Positions 33,011 through 45,482 of a DNA stretch of 64,000 bases are shown piece after piece (positions within the stretch are counted from its first letter, which is position 1; the number at the start of each line of letters is the position of its first letter). Position numbers and translations under genes: made by a program. Location: NCBI RefSeq assembly GCF_049243985.1, contig NC_135369.1:24784765-24848764 (forward strand), in the 5' to 3' direction. The stretch is from Paroedura picta (Eukaryota > Chordata > Lepidosauria > Squamata > Gekkonidae). The notes under the pieces were generated by a model. It worked only from the letters and a program-made list of their open reading frames with translations, was not told the origin of the DNA and searched no databases.

Positions 33011-35648
33011 ACACCCTGCAAAGGCCTACCCACCTCACATGAACCTATCTGCAAACATCCCTAATTTGGATAGTTTACACAGACCACTTTTCTGAAGCCA
33101 GAATGTGGGTTTTCATTTTTAAGCACACACAGGTCTCATAAGTATCTGGAGGGCACATGCAGAATGGAGCCAAGCAGGCTGGTGATTAAGAGACTGACTG
33201 GGCATTACACTTATCACACAAATGGCAACCTTACTTGAAAGCCCAGCTCTGCCTGCCCTGGCCTGATTTAAATACTATGCTGGTGGGCACTAAGACGGGT
33301 GACCAGATTTTAACATTGATAAAGCGGGACACCATTGACCGGGGGGGGGGGTTCTTGATTAAAAATTTGGTCTATATGAAGCAACAAAAAGTTTCATAGA
33401 ACGCAAAAATAGTATTGTAATATATTTTTTTAAATTTCAAGCTAAGTACAATTTGCCAGGTACCCCCAGATGTCCCTCCAAAACTGGGACAATCTGGTCA
33501 CCTTACGCTAAGAACATTGCACGGATGCCAAGAACATCCTATTTAAACTGCATCACTATGCACAGCAGCTGCATGTGCAGCATTAGCAATTTAGTTCAAA
33601 GCCCGTAGAGCCTATGGATCTCTGGTGAGCTAACACACAATAGCTGAAGGCCCACCAATGCTACCTCCATGCAATGTCCCAAATATGCTATTTTTGCTTC
33701 TTAATACTGTGTTTAAATTGAGGCTCAGGCTTCTCCAGAGAAAGCCGAGAGGCACAGTTAAACAGGAAGAGGCACAGTTAAAGAGGAGCCCCACTTTAGA
33801 AACGAACTAAATTTCATGAGTCAGAGCTCACTTCATCAAAAGCACTGAGGTGAACTGATTCACAAATGCCTGTTACAATAAAGGGTTAGTTTTTAAGGTG
33901 CCACTGGAGTCCTGTGTTATTTCGCTGCTACAGAGTAAGATGGCTTCCCATTCTGAATTACAAAAAGCAAGAGCTGCCTCTCTCACTCCACCATTGCTCT
34001 CTGCTCTGCAGCTAACTGTCCCTAAGAGACAAGGAAGGAATAGGGAAATTAGCTTCTAGGCAAAAAGAAACAAGGTAGACGCACCAGCATCTACTGGTGC
34101 AAAAGTGCGGGTTGGACTAGATGACCCTGGAGGTCTCTTCCAACTCTGATTCTATGATACTGATGTTGGAAGTTGCTGCAAGCCAGTAACTCCAGGAGTG
34201 GTGGTATATAAGTTCAAAGAAATAAAATAAATAAAAATAAAATAAATAAAAAACAGCAGAGCAGGAGGAGGATGTGGATCAGGGCCATTGCTGTCTTTTC
34301 ACCATACACCAGTTCCTTGATAGTTTATTTTATTTATTTTATTATATTTATATACTGCCCCCCTCACAACTCAAGGCAGTTTACATTGAAGATGGGGAAA
34401 CAGGAATATAAGTGGAAACATATGAAACATAAGTTGACTTGCCCCCCTGACACCCCCAACAGCTTAAGCTAAGGAAGTCCTGGGAAAATCCCTGTGCTTT
34501 CCTAGAAGACCTTCAGCTTTATGTCTGAGGGAACCTTCAGAATTCCAAGTAAACAGAACTTGGTTTACAGATGATGATACTGGAAATAATATGTAGCCTG
34601 GCTAACCCTCCTTCCGGCTAGGGTTGCCTGGTCCTCCATGACCCGGGGGGGGGGGCAGAGAGAGGGTTGCCAGATCCAGGTTGGGAAACTGCTGGAGATT
34701 TGGGATGGAGCCTGGGGAGGGCAGGGATCTCAGTGGGCTATAAGGCCATAGAGTCCACCCTCCAAAGCATCCACTTTCTCCAGGGGAACCAATCTTTGTA
34801 GACTGGTGAGCTATAATTCCAGGGGATCCCCAGGTCCCACCTGGAGGCTGGCATCCCTACTTCCAACAGTGTGTCCAAAGAGCAGGAAAAAAACAGCCCA
34901 CCTGGAAAACCCACCGCTTTTTCTTCCTGCTTGGTGAGCTTTATGGCAAGAAAGCAAGGCTCTACCTTTCAGGTCAAAGAAGTAAACCAAACTGCTGCAG
35001 GGCAACAGGAAGGGTGTGTTTCCCAAATTGGAGGTGAGGAGCTGCACCTGTTCCTTAGGAAGTGTAAGGAATGGAGACCCCGGCCATTTTACTCTGGGAA
35101 ACAGGGCTAACCAAACGAAACGAAGAAAAGCCCTGCTGGATCAGATCGTGGGTCCACATCCACTTCCTCATAGCGGCCGGGCTATTTAGACCCAGAAAGC
35201 CTGCAGGCGGGGCGCGGAAGCCAAAAGTTCCCGGCTGGCCCCTCCCCGGTATGTATCTTTCGGGTCCCAGAGACTAGCCTGCCTGCTCTGCAGTAAAAAG
35301 GGATAATTAAGTAAACGGGCGCATAAAACCCCGTCCCCCCATTTGCTTGGAAAGCGTCATCCTGCACAAGTCGCAATATAAGGCAAGATTATAAGGGGCT
35401 CAACCACCTCCCCGGGCACTTCCACGGGGAAACTCGCTGAGGGACACTGGAGGAAAGGAAAGAATCTCCATCTACATCGCTCATACAGCTTTGGGCGTCA
35501 CAGGGAAGAACCAACAACACACACCCCTTTCCTTCCCTTTATATCTAATGGTCTGACCCATGGCTTTGCCTCCAAATAGGAAAACGCAAAACATTGGAAT
35601 GGGCGGGACCATCTTACCCACAAAAGGGGGGTGATAGACCCTTCATAC
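33011..35648. other. BRMS1 first intron (5' UTR intron)
   Basis: Contains a CR1 3' end at 34100-34160 (GGTTGGACTAGATGACCCTG), an AAAAT-rich microsatellite at 34215-34252, an L2-like tail at 34318-34400 and an ancient repeat near 33810-33930. No coding exon is seen. Confidence 0.5.
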
Positions 35649-35850
35649 CTGGGGGAGGGGCTGAGGAGGGTGCAAACCCCGCGCGAGCGCTCTTTAGCAG
35701 CCGGAAGTAGTTCTCCTTGGACCCGCCCACTGCCACCAGCCAATCAGAGTAGGAGATGTTTAAACTTGCTCGGCTTGGTTTGATTTGGTGAAACTCTATG
35801 GTCTCCGCGAGCGGCATTGTGGGAAACAGGAAGTAAGGGGCGAGCGAGAG
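35649..35850 (-). promoter_or_regulatory. BRMS1: BRMS1 promoter and noncoding exon 1
   Basis: On the minus strand CCCCCAG|GTATGAAG at 35649 is a donor that could join the 5' UTR acceptor at 32398. Nearby are CCGGAAGTAG (35701, ETS-like), a CCAAT box (35740), GCATTGTGGGAAAC and AGGAAGT, with local CpGs. This fits a TATA-less housekeeping promoter. The start site is not determined. Confidence 0.65.
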
Positions 35851-36628
35851 TTTCCATAGTGACAAACAAGGGTAGTATAAATACAAAATTGTAAAAGCAT
35901 GCTGTGCAGCATTCGCTATGGCAAATAAAAAGGACACGAGCGGAAAGAACAATCTCGCCGTCGCTCACAGGCGTGTGCTCGTTAATTTTAATTTGTTCAT
36001 ATTTTCTAAGCAAAAGTCAGAGCAAATCCCCACAAGAGTTCCAAAGCCTCAGCTGAAATAAAGGGGAAGAACTCATTAAGAACATAACTGGAAAACTGTC
36101 AAGAGGCCTGAAAAAACCCATCCCACTAAAAGGCTGTGTAGTTGCTATGGAGACCAGAAGTATTCTCTCCCCCACAGTATCTATGGCAGTGCCTCACCAC
36201 ATCAGTGCTGTGTCCGGCTGCGAAATTATTCATCCACCCAACAACCACCTGATAAGATAGGCAATGCAATCCCACTCTGAACATGAGGCCAGTGTGGTTG
36301 AAAGGTGCAAGGTGGTCATTGCAGGTTTTGAACCAAAGAGTGGATTTCTTCTACATTGGGAGTTTGGAAGGGGGGAAAGAAGATAAGCTGCTTCAGTATT
36401 GTCTTGTGAGATGGCGTTTGCCACCACAGAGGTGTGGAAAGATCCTTAAAGTCTATTTCCCCAAATTCTCAAAAATAGATTAACTGAAGTAACTACAAAC
36501 AGCCCTTTCATTGAAATGTATGTCCACACCCTTGCCAGCTCTTTATAACACTATGCCCTAACTATTTATGCTCCAATGCCTTGCAGAAAGTTGACCACAA
36601 TAAAGCATTTTAAATCCAAGTTATTCAG
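35851..36628. other. B4GAT1-BRMS1 spacer
   Basis: AT-rich DNA; no repeat or exon was recognised. Confidence 0.4.
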
Positions 36629-36634
36629 TTTAAT
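36629..36634 (-). terminator. B4GAT1: Possible B4GAT1 poly(A) signal ATTAAA
   Basis: ATTAAA on the minus strand about 1.1 kb past the B4GAT1 stop. No AATAAA was noticed between them, and the intervening DNA looks unique, as expected for a 3' UTR. Confidence 0.35.
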
Positions 36635-37722
36635 TTGCAAATTTCAGTTTTTAGTGGAAATAAGTTATCCCCTCCCCACTTCCAGCCCCAGGAAGTACAT
36701 TAGTGTATTTATATCCATTATACAGAGAAAGAAGCTATCAACTTGAAAAATAAAGTTAGAGACAAAAATGAACAATCATGAATTGAGTTTCAGTTTCTCC
36801 TCTTAAAATCATCACACCTCACTCTTCAGGCCTCTGACCCAAATCCCTGTGGCCTGCCCCCACCTCTAAAGCATCATAAAGTATCAGTCCTCATTCCACA
36901 GGAAGATATGTGCCTTTTATGCAGGAGGCCAACCAGGGAAAAATGGACAGAAAGGAGCATCAAACATTTGTAAAAGCTAGCAAGTGTAGCCTGTTGTTTG
37001 TTCTCACAATCAAGTTCCAGAGATTGTTAGCTCAGATTTCTTACCCAAGGTTTGTTATCATAAACTAGGAATTTCAGAGTGAATTCGTCAGAATTCTTTG
37101 TAGGCTATTTCACAAATAAATATGTTTATCTGTGTAAAACATTGACCGCCCTCCATAAATAGTTGTATAGTTATTAATTTCAGAAGTGACCTCACCAGGA
37201 GGTGAATCAACATTCCTTAGTCTTGTCTGAGGTTAACTCCCAGTAAAATTCTATGCAGAATTAAAGCCAGTCTAAGCTGATTGATTTCAGTAGGTTTAGA
37301 CTGGTATAACTGCGTAGGACTACACTGTCAGATTTCAATTCTGATTTATCTTTGTAATGCAAAGTCAGCATAACTGACCTGTAAACAGACCCTCCAAAAA
37401 GTCAGCTGGGGTATTCTCATATCTGATAGAAACCAAGATCCTTATGTATGGAAAAATTACACTGTGCGTATGTAGGCAGACACAGATCCGCCAAAATAAA
37501 GCACTGATAATATTCAAGCAGCAACAAACATCACTGGAAAATGTGGACAAGCTGACAGGTAAGCCTCCTCCCTCCAACTGGCACAGGAGTAATTCTCCAG
37601 ATAAATACTGACAGTAGCTTCAGCATCCTGAGTTGGACATTTCTGTCGAGGCAGTGTGCAGTGCTAGATTGCCCCCTTCTGGTCCAAAAGAGACCAAGCA
37701 CAGTCCCCCATTAGTTGAAGAG

Positions 37723-37914
37723 TCAGCACCGTCTTGGTGAGGTGGGGTATCTTATCTTGAGTTCCTGCTTGAATTGTCGAAAGAGCACCTTGTTGCGCTG
37801 GTTCTCAGCATCCTTTTGTGCATGGAACTCACTGGCCACCTTGAAGCCCTTGTGCACCAGAAATGCATTGCTGAGCACCAAGAAACGGTACCCAGCCATA
37901 TGGAGCTCACAAGC
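37723..37914 (-). CDS. B4GAT1: B4GAT1 coding exon 2
   Basis: 63 codons plus [23 protein letters not shown] ... [20 protein letters not shown] ... [16 protein letters not shown]. Acceptor TTCTCACCAG. Confidence 0.97.
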   Translation of the reverse strand, partial: ACELHMAGYRFLVLSNAFLVHKGFKVASEFHAQKDAENQRNKVLFRQFKQELKIRYPTSPRRC

Positions 37915-39202
37915 CTGGTGAGAAAGGACAATATAACAGCAGCAGAGTTCAGAGGCTCTCCCCTAATAAAAAACATGCAATAATAATCCCCACTCTTTAG
38001 AAATCTTAAGAACTGCATTGCAGGGCTGTTTGTATAAAGATTGCCCCCCTCCCCCAGATCTAGCTGAATTTAACCTTTTCCACCACTCCAACCCCCAAAC
38101 TACATTTGACTCCTTCAACCAAGATGGCCCCTAGACTAGATACCTGACTGATGCGATTGAAGCCATACTGCTTGAAGCGTTCATCGTAGTGGGGCACAGA
38201 ACTAGCACCAATGTAGAAGGGTTCCCATGGGTCTCTCCACTCCACTTCGTAGGCAACACGTAGGGGGCCGCCCACTGGAAGATTCAGCCAATGGGAATAG
38301 TTGGTGGGTGCCTGGCATCTGGGGCACAGTTCTTCATAGAAAGGCCGGATCTCGCCCACTTGGTACAGCTGCAGCAGTTCTGTTTTGGTTCCAGGGATGC
38401 GGCGAGTATGGCGGATCTCAAAAGCAGGCACAACGAGGACCCCTGGTGTCCCCTCTTCAGCAACTCTGGGCAGTGCCAGAAAGGCCTCCCGTAGCCCCTC
38501 GCTGGGAACCATGTCCACGTCTATCACCAGCATCCAATGCCCACTGACCACCCTCCGTGCCACGTTGCGGAGCAAGTTATTAGGATAGGAAGCATTGACA
38601 ACATCCATGGCATAATTACGCTGCCCAGCCCCTACCCGTGCCAGCTTGGCGAAGACATCTCCACAGGCTTGGAGCCTGGCAAATTCATCATGATCCTCCA
38701 GCTCTGGGAAGGCAGCCACTTGATCGGCGTGACACACCAGGTGGAGACGCACCAGCCGGCGAATGGGCGCGCATAGTGCTGCTAGCGCATAGACCATCGC
38801 GGTGGCCAGGCGGACTTCGGCGGAACCTGGAGCAAAGAGGGCCACTGAGAGCGGGCCTCTCCAGCGTTCCACCAGTTGTTGAATGTGATGCAAGTTGCTG
38901 AGGCTAGTGTGGGTGGCCAGTACCACATCCTGGCTGTGCTCCTCATCCCAGGCACCACGTAGCATGTCCTGGTAGATGCGGTACCTCCTGCTGGCATCCA
39001 GGCTGCCACCGCTGGCCAGCACCTGCTTGAGCCGCTCCTTGGGCCCGTCGCTGGGCAGGGACCGGCGTCCTTGGAAAAGCGCCGCATGGTGGGACCGTTG
39101 ATCCTGCCCGTGCAGTCCTGACAACAGGGCCAAATACAGCAGCTGTAAGCCAGATACTAGGGCCAGCGCTGCCACCAGCACCTGGAAGCATGAGCACTGC
39201 AT
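37723..39202 (-). CDS. B4GAT1: B4GAT1, beta-1,4-glucuronyltransferase 1
   Basis: B4GAT1 is a Golgi type II membrane enzyme that adds glucuronic acid from UDP-GlcA to xylose on the O-mannosyl glycan of alpha-dystroglycan, priming LARGE to build matriglycan. Two coding exons (38144-39202 and 37914-37723) give 416 residues; human has 415. The start at 39200-39202 gives [20 protein letters not shown], a short cytoplasmic tail with a signal anchor (about residues 7-30), followed by human-like LLSGLHGQ. The DVD metal-binding motif is at residues 228-230 ([11 protein letters not shown]). Also conserved are [11 protein letters not shown], the sequon [13 protein letters not shown] and YGFNRISQ. The exon joint is phase 0, giving [12 protein letters not shown], and the protein ends RYPTSPRRC like human. 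An in-frame ATG 54 bases upstream is less likely because it would put a proline-rich tail before the anchor. Confidence 0.97.
38144..39202 (-). CDS. B4GAT1: B4GAT1 coding exon 1
   Basis: 353 codons: signal anchor, stem and most of the catalytic domain with DVD. Donor AGTCAG|GTATCT. The frame runs on past the donor into intron sequence before stopping, so the splice site, not a stop, sets the end. Confidence 0.97.
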
Positions 39203-39670
39203 GGGCAAAGGGGGTACACAGTGTGTGTATGGGTGGGGGGGGGGGAGAAGTCTCAAACCTGGCCCATCAGCTGTGGCTCCTTGCCTTCATTTCTTTTGCA
39301 AAGCTGCATGGAGTCCACCCTGAAGAATCTGCAGCGCTGCATGAGAGGCACCCTGGAAAAAAAAAACCTTGCGAAGCACCGTCTCCCTGGCTTTCTTCTG
39401 AAAACCTGTGAGATCTGCTCAGGAGGGGGCGTCCTTCTCTAGCGCCCTCTACCCACGAGGAGGATTCATCGCAACGGGGGAGGACGATAACAGCACCCCC
39501 TCCCCGCTTTTCATTGCGCCCCCAACTCATCCTGCAGAGTTTTTCAGCGCGCGCACACAGATACACACACACACACCGCCTCTGAGCAAAGCAAGCGGTT
39601 TCCAGGTGCTAACGCTTCCTCCTCCCTCCTCCCCCCCGGTTGATTTTTCATTTTGAGCGTTTGTGTTTTT
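39203..39670 (-). promoter_or_regulatory. B4GAT1: B4GAT1 5' region
   Basis: Upstream of the start codon, with moderate CpG content at about 39420-39560, C/G runs and a short CA repeat at 39561. Probably the 5' UTR and promoter. No TATA box or defined start site is seen. Confidence 0.45.
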
Positions 39671-39848
39671 TGGGCGTTAGTAGAAAGCATGGCGGGGGGT
39701 GCGGGGGAAGGACACAACTGCCTGCCGGAAGATTGGCAGACCTGGCAGAAGAAGGATAATGCAAGAAAAAGGAATTTCCGTTCAAGAGTTTTCCTACGCG
39801 CAGGAAAATAACTATAGGCCAGGTAGAGGAAAGCATTTCAGCCTATGA

Positions 39849-39930
39849 GACGAGGTGGCCGAGTGGTTAAGGCGATGGACTGCTAATCCATTGTGCTCTG
39901 CACGCGTGGGTTCGAATCCCATCCTCGTCG
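39849..39930 (+). tRNA. tRNA-Ser(GCU)
   Basis: An 82-nt tRNA with acceptor stem GACGAGG/CCTCGTC plus discriminator G, A box TGGCCGAGTGG, anticodon loop around GCT (ACTGCTAATCC), the long variable arm typical of Ser, and B box GGTTCGAATCCC. A TTTT terminator follows at 39937. There is no intron. It appears intact and is unlike the SINE heads nearby. It lies 0.65 kb upstream of B4GAT1 on the opposite strand. Confidence 0.97.
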
Positions 39931-39936
39931 CACCTC

Positions 39937-39940
39937 TTTT
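39937..39940 (+). terminator. Pol III terminator (TTTT) of tRNA-Ser
   Basis: First T-run after the tRNA, six bases past its 3' end. Confidence 0.85.
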
Positions 39941-41006
39941 GGGTGACTGGAAGTGACTACATTTTCGGGAGAGGGAAGGGAAAACAAAAAGAAGGCAGCC
40001 CCTCTCACCTGTGTCCTTAAGCTTAGAGAGCTGAAGGACAACGCAGAGCGCCAACTAGAAAAAAAATGGGGAAGGGGAGAGAGAAGGGGTAAACAGGGGC
40101 ACTTTTAAGACTAAACTCTTATGGCTTTAAAGGTGCCCCTGGCCTCTAGATTTGTTCTGCTGGACTTTTTCAGGTGTCTCGCTATGTTGGTCTAAAACAG
40201 CAGATCCAAGTTTGAATCCAGTCGCATCTTTAAGACCCAACGAAGCTTATACCGTGAGCAAAACTTCGCTTAAAGGTGCCACTGGATTCAAATTTTGCTA
40301 TAAAGACTTTAAATAAGGAAGGAATATATTGAATTTTATTCTATCAGAAAACGGTCTCCTGGTGTGTTTTTTAAAAATACATTGGAATCAATTTCTCAGG
40401 TAATTGGATTTTTTAAATTATGTGTAATTAGTGTTGCTTTTCCTAAGTTCAAATCACATCAAAGCACGATAGCCCCATAAAGAAGGCGGTACCTGTGAAA
40501 ATAATTATGATTTTCTCCCACAGAATCCTGGGAATTGTAGTTTTCTTTTGACAGGGTTCAGGATAGCCCAGCTTTGCTTATCATACCTCAGAAGCTAAGC
40601 AGGGTCAAGCTTATTATTATGTATTATGTACATTTCTATGCTGCCCCACCCAGCAAGCTGGTTGGGGGCAGCTAACCACATAATACTTAAAAATAATAGT
40701 TAAAATAACAAAATAAAAAAATAACATTTAGTTAAAAGCCGATACAATTAAAAAACCTCTCTCAAATTCTGTTCCTGCTCCCAGTCTTTGTAAAGGAGAC
40801 CTCACAGGAAAACCAGGATTGCTATAGAGAGAGGCATGTGATAGCAAATAACCTCAGAAGGTCTCTACATTTGAAAACCCTATAGTTTGTCATAAATCAG
40901 CGATAACGTGATGGCAAAGGGGGAAACTCATTCTATTAGCAGTGTCATTCACCTCCCTAAGAAAAGCTTTACAGTCATGAAAGATCTACATTTGTAGTCC
41001 TTTCCT
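39941..41006. other. Spacer with old repeats
   Basis: Contains an ancient amniote repeat at about 40170-40300 (TATGTTGGTCTAAAACAGCA ... AAAGGTGCCACTGGATTCAA) and an L2-like tail at 40612-40780 (TTTCTATGCTGCCCCACCCA). No gene is seen. Confidence 0.5.
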
Positions 41007-41225
41007 TGGTGTAGTCAGTGGTTAAGAGTGGCAGCTTCTAATCTGACGAGCTGCGTTTGATTTCCACATGTAGCCAGCTGGGTGACCTTGGGCTTGTCAC
41101 AACCCTGATAGTACTGTTCTGACCCAGCAGTACTATCAGGGCTCTCTCAGCCTCAGTTACCTTACAGGGTGTCTGTTCTGAGGAGAGGAAAAGGAAGACA
41201 ATTGTATGCTGCTTGGGACTCCTGG
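41007..41225 (+). mobile_element. tRNA-derived SINE, 3' rearranged
   Basis: TTGGTGTAGTCAGTGGTTAA head and GGGTGTCTGTTCTGAGGAGA body. The body breaks at about 41220, and a CTTCTTC-like tail reappears near 41440 after unrelated sequence. Confidence 0.7.
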
Positions 41226-42734
41226 ACCGTTTATGCACTGGGAACTTCACTGCCCCAGCTCCCATGCAGGAGCACAAATCAGGGGCAGATGAGGTGCACC
41301 GGTCCAAATGCTCCCCCATGTGGGTGCAGGATGAGGTGGGGCAACCTGCCACAACTAAAACTCCAGCCCGCAGCCCGGCATGAAACCTCCAGTGCATAAA
41401 CGGTCCCAGTAAAGAAAAACAGCGTGTAAAAGAGGAATCTTCTTTCTCTGCTTCTTCTTTATTATTACGCTTGTATGACCAAAGGTCTTGTGAATATAAC
41501 CAATATATCACAACAAGGTAAAGGAGCAAAACCAATAGCCATGAGAGAACAGAGCAACCCAGAGCAATCTGATCTTTTATTTCCAAACTGCAATCGCCAA
41601 TCTCATCCATTTGTGATCCAAGAAAAATGAATCCTGTAACAGTGGACCTATACAATTTCTTATAAGGCCAACAGAATAATACTTATTTTAGCAGCATTTT
41701 AAGAACACAATTGTCATATATTTTGCAATGGATTGCATTAATTCTAAATCAGAATATGCTAACAATAGAGGTACCATTTAGGACTCATAGGCTGTTGCTT
41801 TCAAGGTATTGGTGCAGTTCTAGGGTGTATGTTTCTGCACTTCCATTTAACTGGCTCAGCAATGATCAGGAAACTGGATAGGACTACACTGCTATTTCCA
41901 ATGTTCTCTCCCCCAAAAGGACATTTGCTTGTAAAAAAAGATGCCAGCACTGGAAGGCGAAAACCTCCATATAAATCTCACTACCAGATCTTCTGGACAA
42001 AACTGGGGAGAGACGTCATTCTGCCATGTTTTTCTTTCTGAGACATCTGCCATGGAAGTCCAAATCTGGATGCCAACCTAGACAGACTGCAGGTTTAGAA
42101 TAGGGAGAAAAGCCCACTCAACTTTCAAAATCCCCCTTCCCTCAATTGAATGTAGAGTATACTGAGAGGGGAAGCATTACTTAGAGCTAGAAGATAATGT
42201 TAGATCCCATATTGTTTATGGATGTCTCAGTGGTGTCTTCAACCAAAGCCCTTGCTCCATTGGTAAACCAGCATGTGCCCCTTTGTGAAAAGGAATCATT
42301 GTACCTAGAGATAGGGAGAAAGGGGAATTGGGAAATTCATATTGTTTGAGCCCTTTTTTCAATTTTTGCAGTGGAAAAATTGGAAATTTTGGGGAATACT
42401 GGAAAAAAACCCCCAACTCCTGTAACTTTGTCTTTTAGAATCAGTGAAATTGAAGCCTAGGTGGGCATGCTGTATACCTGATCTTCATGAGGGCAGCACG
42501 AAGGACTTTCCAGTCTGGCCTGATTGTTCTTGTGTGGTTGACCTTTTCACCTCCCCCTTACACCACTGTGACACATAGACCCACAAGCTGTTTATCTAGC
42601 AACTTATTGCTCTGTCTTGCTAGAGGAGAAAAAGATTAGGAGTCAGGGCAGAAACTGCACCGAAAGGAAAATTTGAGAACTCTCTAACCAGTAGCTACAC
42701 AAGGAAGATGACAGCAGCTAGCTGGAGCGACATA

Positions 42735-43160
42735 TAGCTGTGCAAATATTATTATTGGTGGTATGCTGATGACACTCAGCTTTATCTCTGGATGGGCAAC
42801 CACCCAGATCCCCCCTCCCCAATAGATTTGCCAGATGTCTGGAAGAAGTGCCAGTCTGGCTCAGGCAAAGACGGCTGAAATCCAACCTCTCCAAGATGGC
42901 AGTCTTGAGGTTCGGTGGGAAAGGGCTCAATCAGGAAGTGCATTTGCCCAACCTGGATGGAGTGCCACTGAAGACCTTGCACTCGGCTAGGAATGTCTAT
43001 CTGTCTGTGGACTTGTTAAGAGCTGGGCAACCACTGACCTGCCTCCTCCCGTATTCGCAGCCTTTGTCATTATGGCTGCTTCTGCCTGTCTTTCTTTCTA
43101 GATTTATACCCTGACCTTCTCTGGGGGGCTCAGGACAGCTTACAACAATGTTTAAAACAC
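42735..43160 (+). mobile_element. L2-like LINE fragment (reverse-transcriptase region)
   Basis: GGTATGCTGATGACACTCAG encodes the YADDTQLY motif of LINE reverse transcriptase, then RLKSNLSKMAVLRFGGKG and LPNLDGVPLK, with interruptions. It ends in a 3'-body-like GATTTATACCCTGACCTTCT. Confidence 0.75.
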
Positions 43161-44554
43161 ACAATAATAATTAAATAATAATCTCATGTTTCAGCTCAGG
43201 CTGCCACCCAGATAATTTTTATATTTTCTGACATCTCCCGATTGCTGTGTATTGTTTTCATTTCTACCTGCTGCTTTGCTGCAAGTCATTTGTAAGACTT
43301 AGGAGTTAGAAATATTGCAATATACATTTTATACATTGATTTCTCCAGGAACAAAGCCTGCTTCAAGTTGCTAATGCAATGGGAAGAAAGAGGCTAAATC
43401 TTTTATATATTATATATATAAAAAGAAAAGCTTTATTGAATGGCAAAAACAAGCTAACTAAACACCAAGTTGTTCCACATTTTACAGGCAACAGTTTTTT
43501 TTTAAGAAAAAAGGATGACTACAACCTTCAGACAGAGGTCCTATTGACAACCTTCTGACTCTTAGGATTCTTCTTGGATCTCCCAACCCATCGCAGGCCA
43601 GGCCTTGATACAAAAAGGTTGAAAAAAAGTTGTTCCACAAAGTACAGACATTGCAAACAGCAAAATACATTAAAGAATATTTTCACAATTGATTGTTCAT
43701 AAAATTAATATTAAAACCCATGTAATCTAAAGGCAAGTCTGTTTATGAATGAAATGTGGGAAATTCAGAAATGTTTCACAGGATTAGACTTAACGAATCC
43801 TATGAAAACAAAATTGCAAGGATCACAACAAGTAAACGCCACAGACGTTTCCTATCTCTTCTTGGTTTGTGTTTTTTTGAAAAGACGTCTGTGTTTTGCA
43901 TAAATCAAGGCAATGAGTAGTTGTGCGGACTCCACAGCAAGAGGCCAGGAAGTTACCAGAAATCACTAATGGCTGTTTCTTAGATCAAATTGGTGAAGAA
44001 GACAGACAGATATGTCACTGGGGCCCAAGGACAGGATACAGCTTCCTGTCAAACAAAGGGCCTTATGACATGTTGCACTGTTTATGGACCCACCCCAGGT
44101 CCTACCAGGTACACATGCACTGGGAATTCCCATCAACGGTACATATGTAACCCACTGGTTCAAGGAAGGTCCTCCAGTGGGAAAGCTACAGCCCCCTCCC
44201 CTCCGGGGGAATTCTAGCAAGATTACAGTATGGGGAGAGGGAAAGGCCCTTCTGATCACATGCTGCAATTCTGATCCAAATCAGTCTCAACTGAGTATCT
44301 GAACTTGGAAACCATCCATAATGTGCAGTTAGACCCTTGAGATTCAGCTACAAACTCTCACATAAGGATCGTGTCTTAAGTAGCCAAAAATGTCTTTTGT
44401 CTAACACAGGGACCACTTTTATGGCAAGGAAACTAAACACATCCGCAGCCAACTCAGGAGCCAACTCATTCAATGCGATGAATACAGGATGAGAGGACAT
44501 TAGAGTAACCATTTCTGCTACCTGTATCCAGCACTGCCGTCCGCGATCAACTGA
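43161..44554. other. Spacer, unique-looking
   Basis: No exon or repeat was recognised. A minus-strand AATAAA in a good context (GCCATTCAATAAAGC) lies at 43432-43437. It could be a distal poly(A) site for SLC29A2. Confidence 0.35.
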
Positions 44555-44750
44555 AGCCAGGTGGGGTTGTGGCTAGGTGAGAGAGGAATCTGCTTGGCAT
44601 GCACAAAGTCCCAGGTTCAATCCCAGGTATCTCTGGTTAAGGTAATGTGCAAGGCTCCCACCTGAGGGGTTGGGAGAGCTGCTGAGTAGACCATACTGAC
44701 TCTGATGGACTAAGAGCCTGTTTCAGTAGAAGGCAGTTTTATGTACATCC
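44555..44750 (+). mobile_element. tRNA-derived SINE (GCATGCAGAAGGTCCCAG type)
   Basis: GCATGCACAAAGTCCCAGGT, TCAATCCCAGGTATCTCTGG and CATACTGACTCTGATGGACT, ending GAAGGCAGTTTTATGTAC. Confidence 0.72.
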
Positions 44751-44825
44751 TACCATGGATCTGGCCCCATTACAGTGGCAGTCTTGGAAGGGTATGTGAG
44801 CTTATCTGCAGAACACCTGCTTTGT

Positions 44826-44935
44826 GAAGAATCATGGGGTTGGAAGGGTCCTCCGGGGTCATCAAGTCCAACCCCCTGAATAATGCAGGAAACACAGAAA
44901 GCCTCAAGATCAGCCTCCAGTTAAAATTATTTGAG
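44826..44935 (-). mobile_element. CR1-like LINE 3' tail
   Basis: GAATCATGGGGTTGGAAGGG, TCATCAAGTCCAACCCCCTG and AATAATGCAGGAAACAC in reverse. Confidence 0.7.
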
Positions 44936-45214
44936 GCAGTAGGATTGTGACTGGCGAGCTCCTGCCGGGCCAAGTCAAAAGGACAGCTAGGCCATTCTAT
45001 TTATTGTACGGCATGTGTAGGGTAGCCAGGAGATGTCAGAATCATCTATCTGCTAGGCAACTGGAAGTGGTTTGGCATTGCCTGCCTCTGTGTCATGAAC
45101 CTTAATGTTCCTTGGAAGAACTACCATCCAAACCCTTGCAGGCCTCCCATCTAAATACTAGCCAGGGTTGGTCCTGCTTCGATTCTGAGATCTGATGGGA
45201 TTGGTTGCCTGGGC

Positions 45215-45482
45215 TAGCTTGATGCAGTGGTTAGGAGCATGGACGTCTAATCTGGCAAGCCCGGTTTGATTCCCCGCTCCTCCACATGTAGTTAACTGGG
45301 TGACCTTGGGCTCACCACACTGATAAAGCTGTTCTGACAGAGCAGTAATCTCAGGGCTCTCAGCCTCACCCATCTCACAGGGTGTCTGTTGTGGGGACAG
45401 GAAAGGGAAGGCGATTGTAAGCCGCTTTGAGACTCCTTTGGGTAGAGAAAAGCAGCATATGAGAACCAACTCTTCTTCTTGT
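45215..45482 (+). mobile_element. tRNA-derived SINE, full-length-like
   Basis: GCTAGCTTGATGCAGTGGTT head, CGGTTTGATTCCCC B box, GGGTGTCTGTTGTGGGGACA body, CTTCTTCTTG tail. Confidence 0.8.

Noticed and set aside
39203-39256. Upstream in-frame ATG for B4GAT1
   Set aside because: It would add 18 residues rich in Pro and His before the signal anchor; the internal ATG matches the human start.
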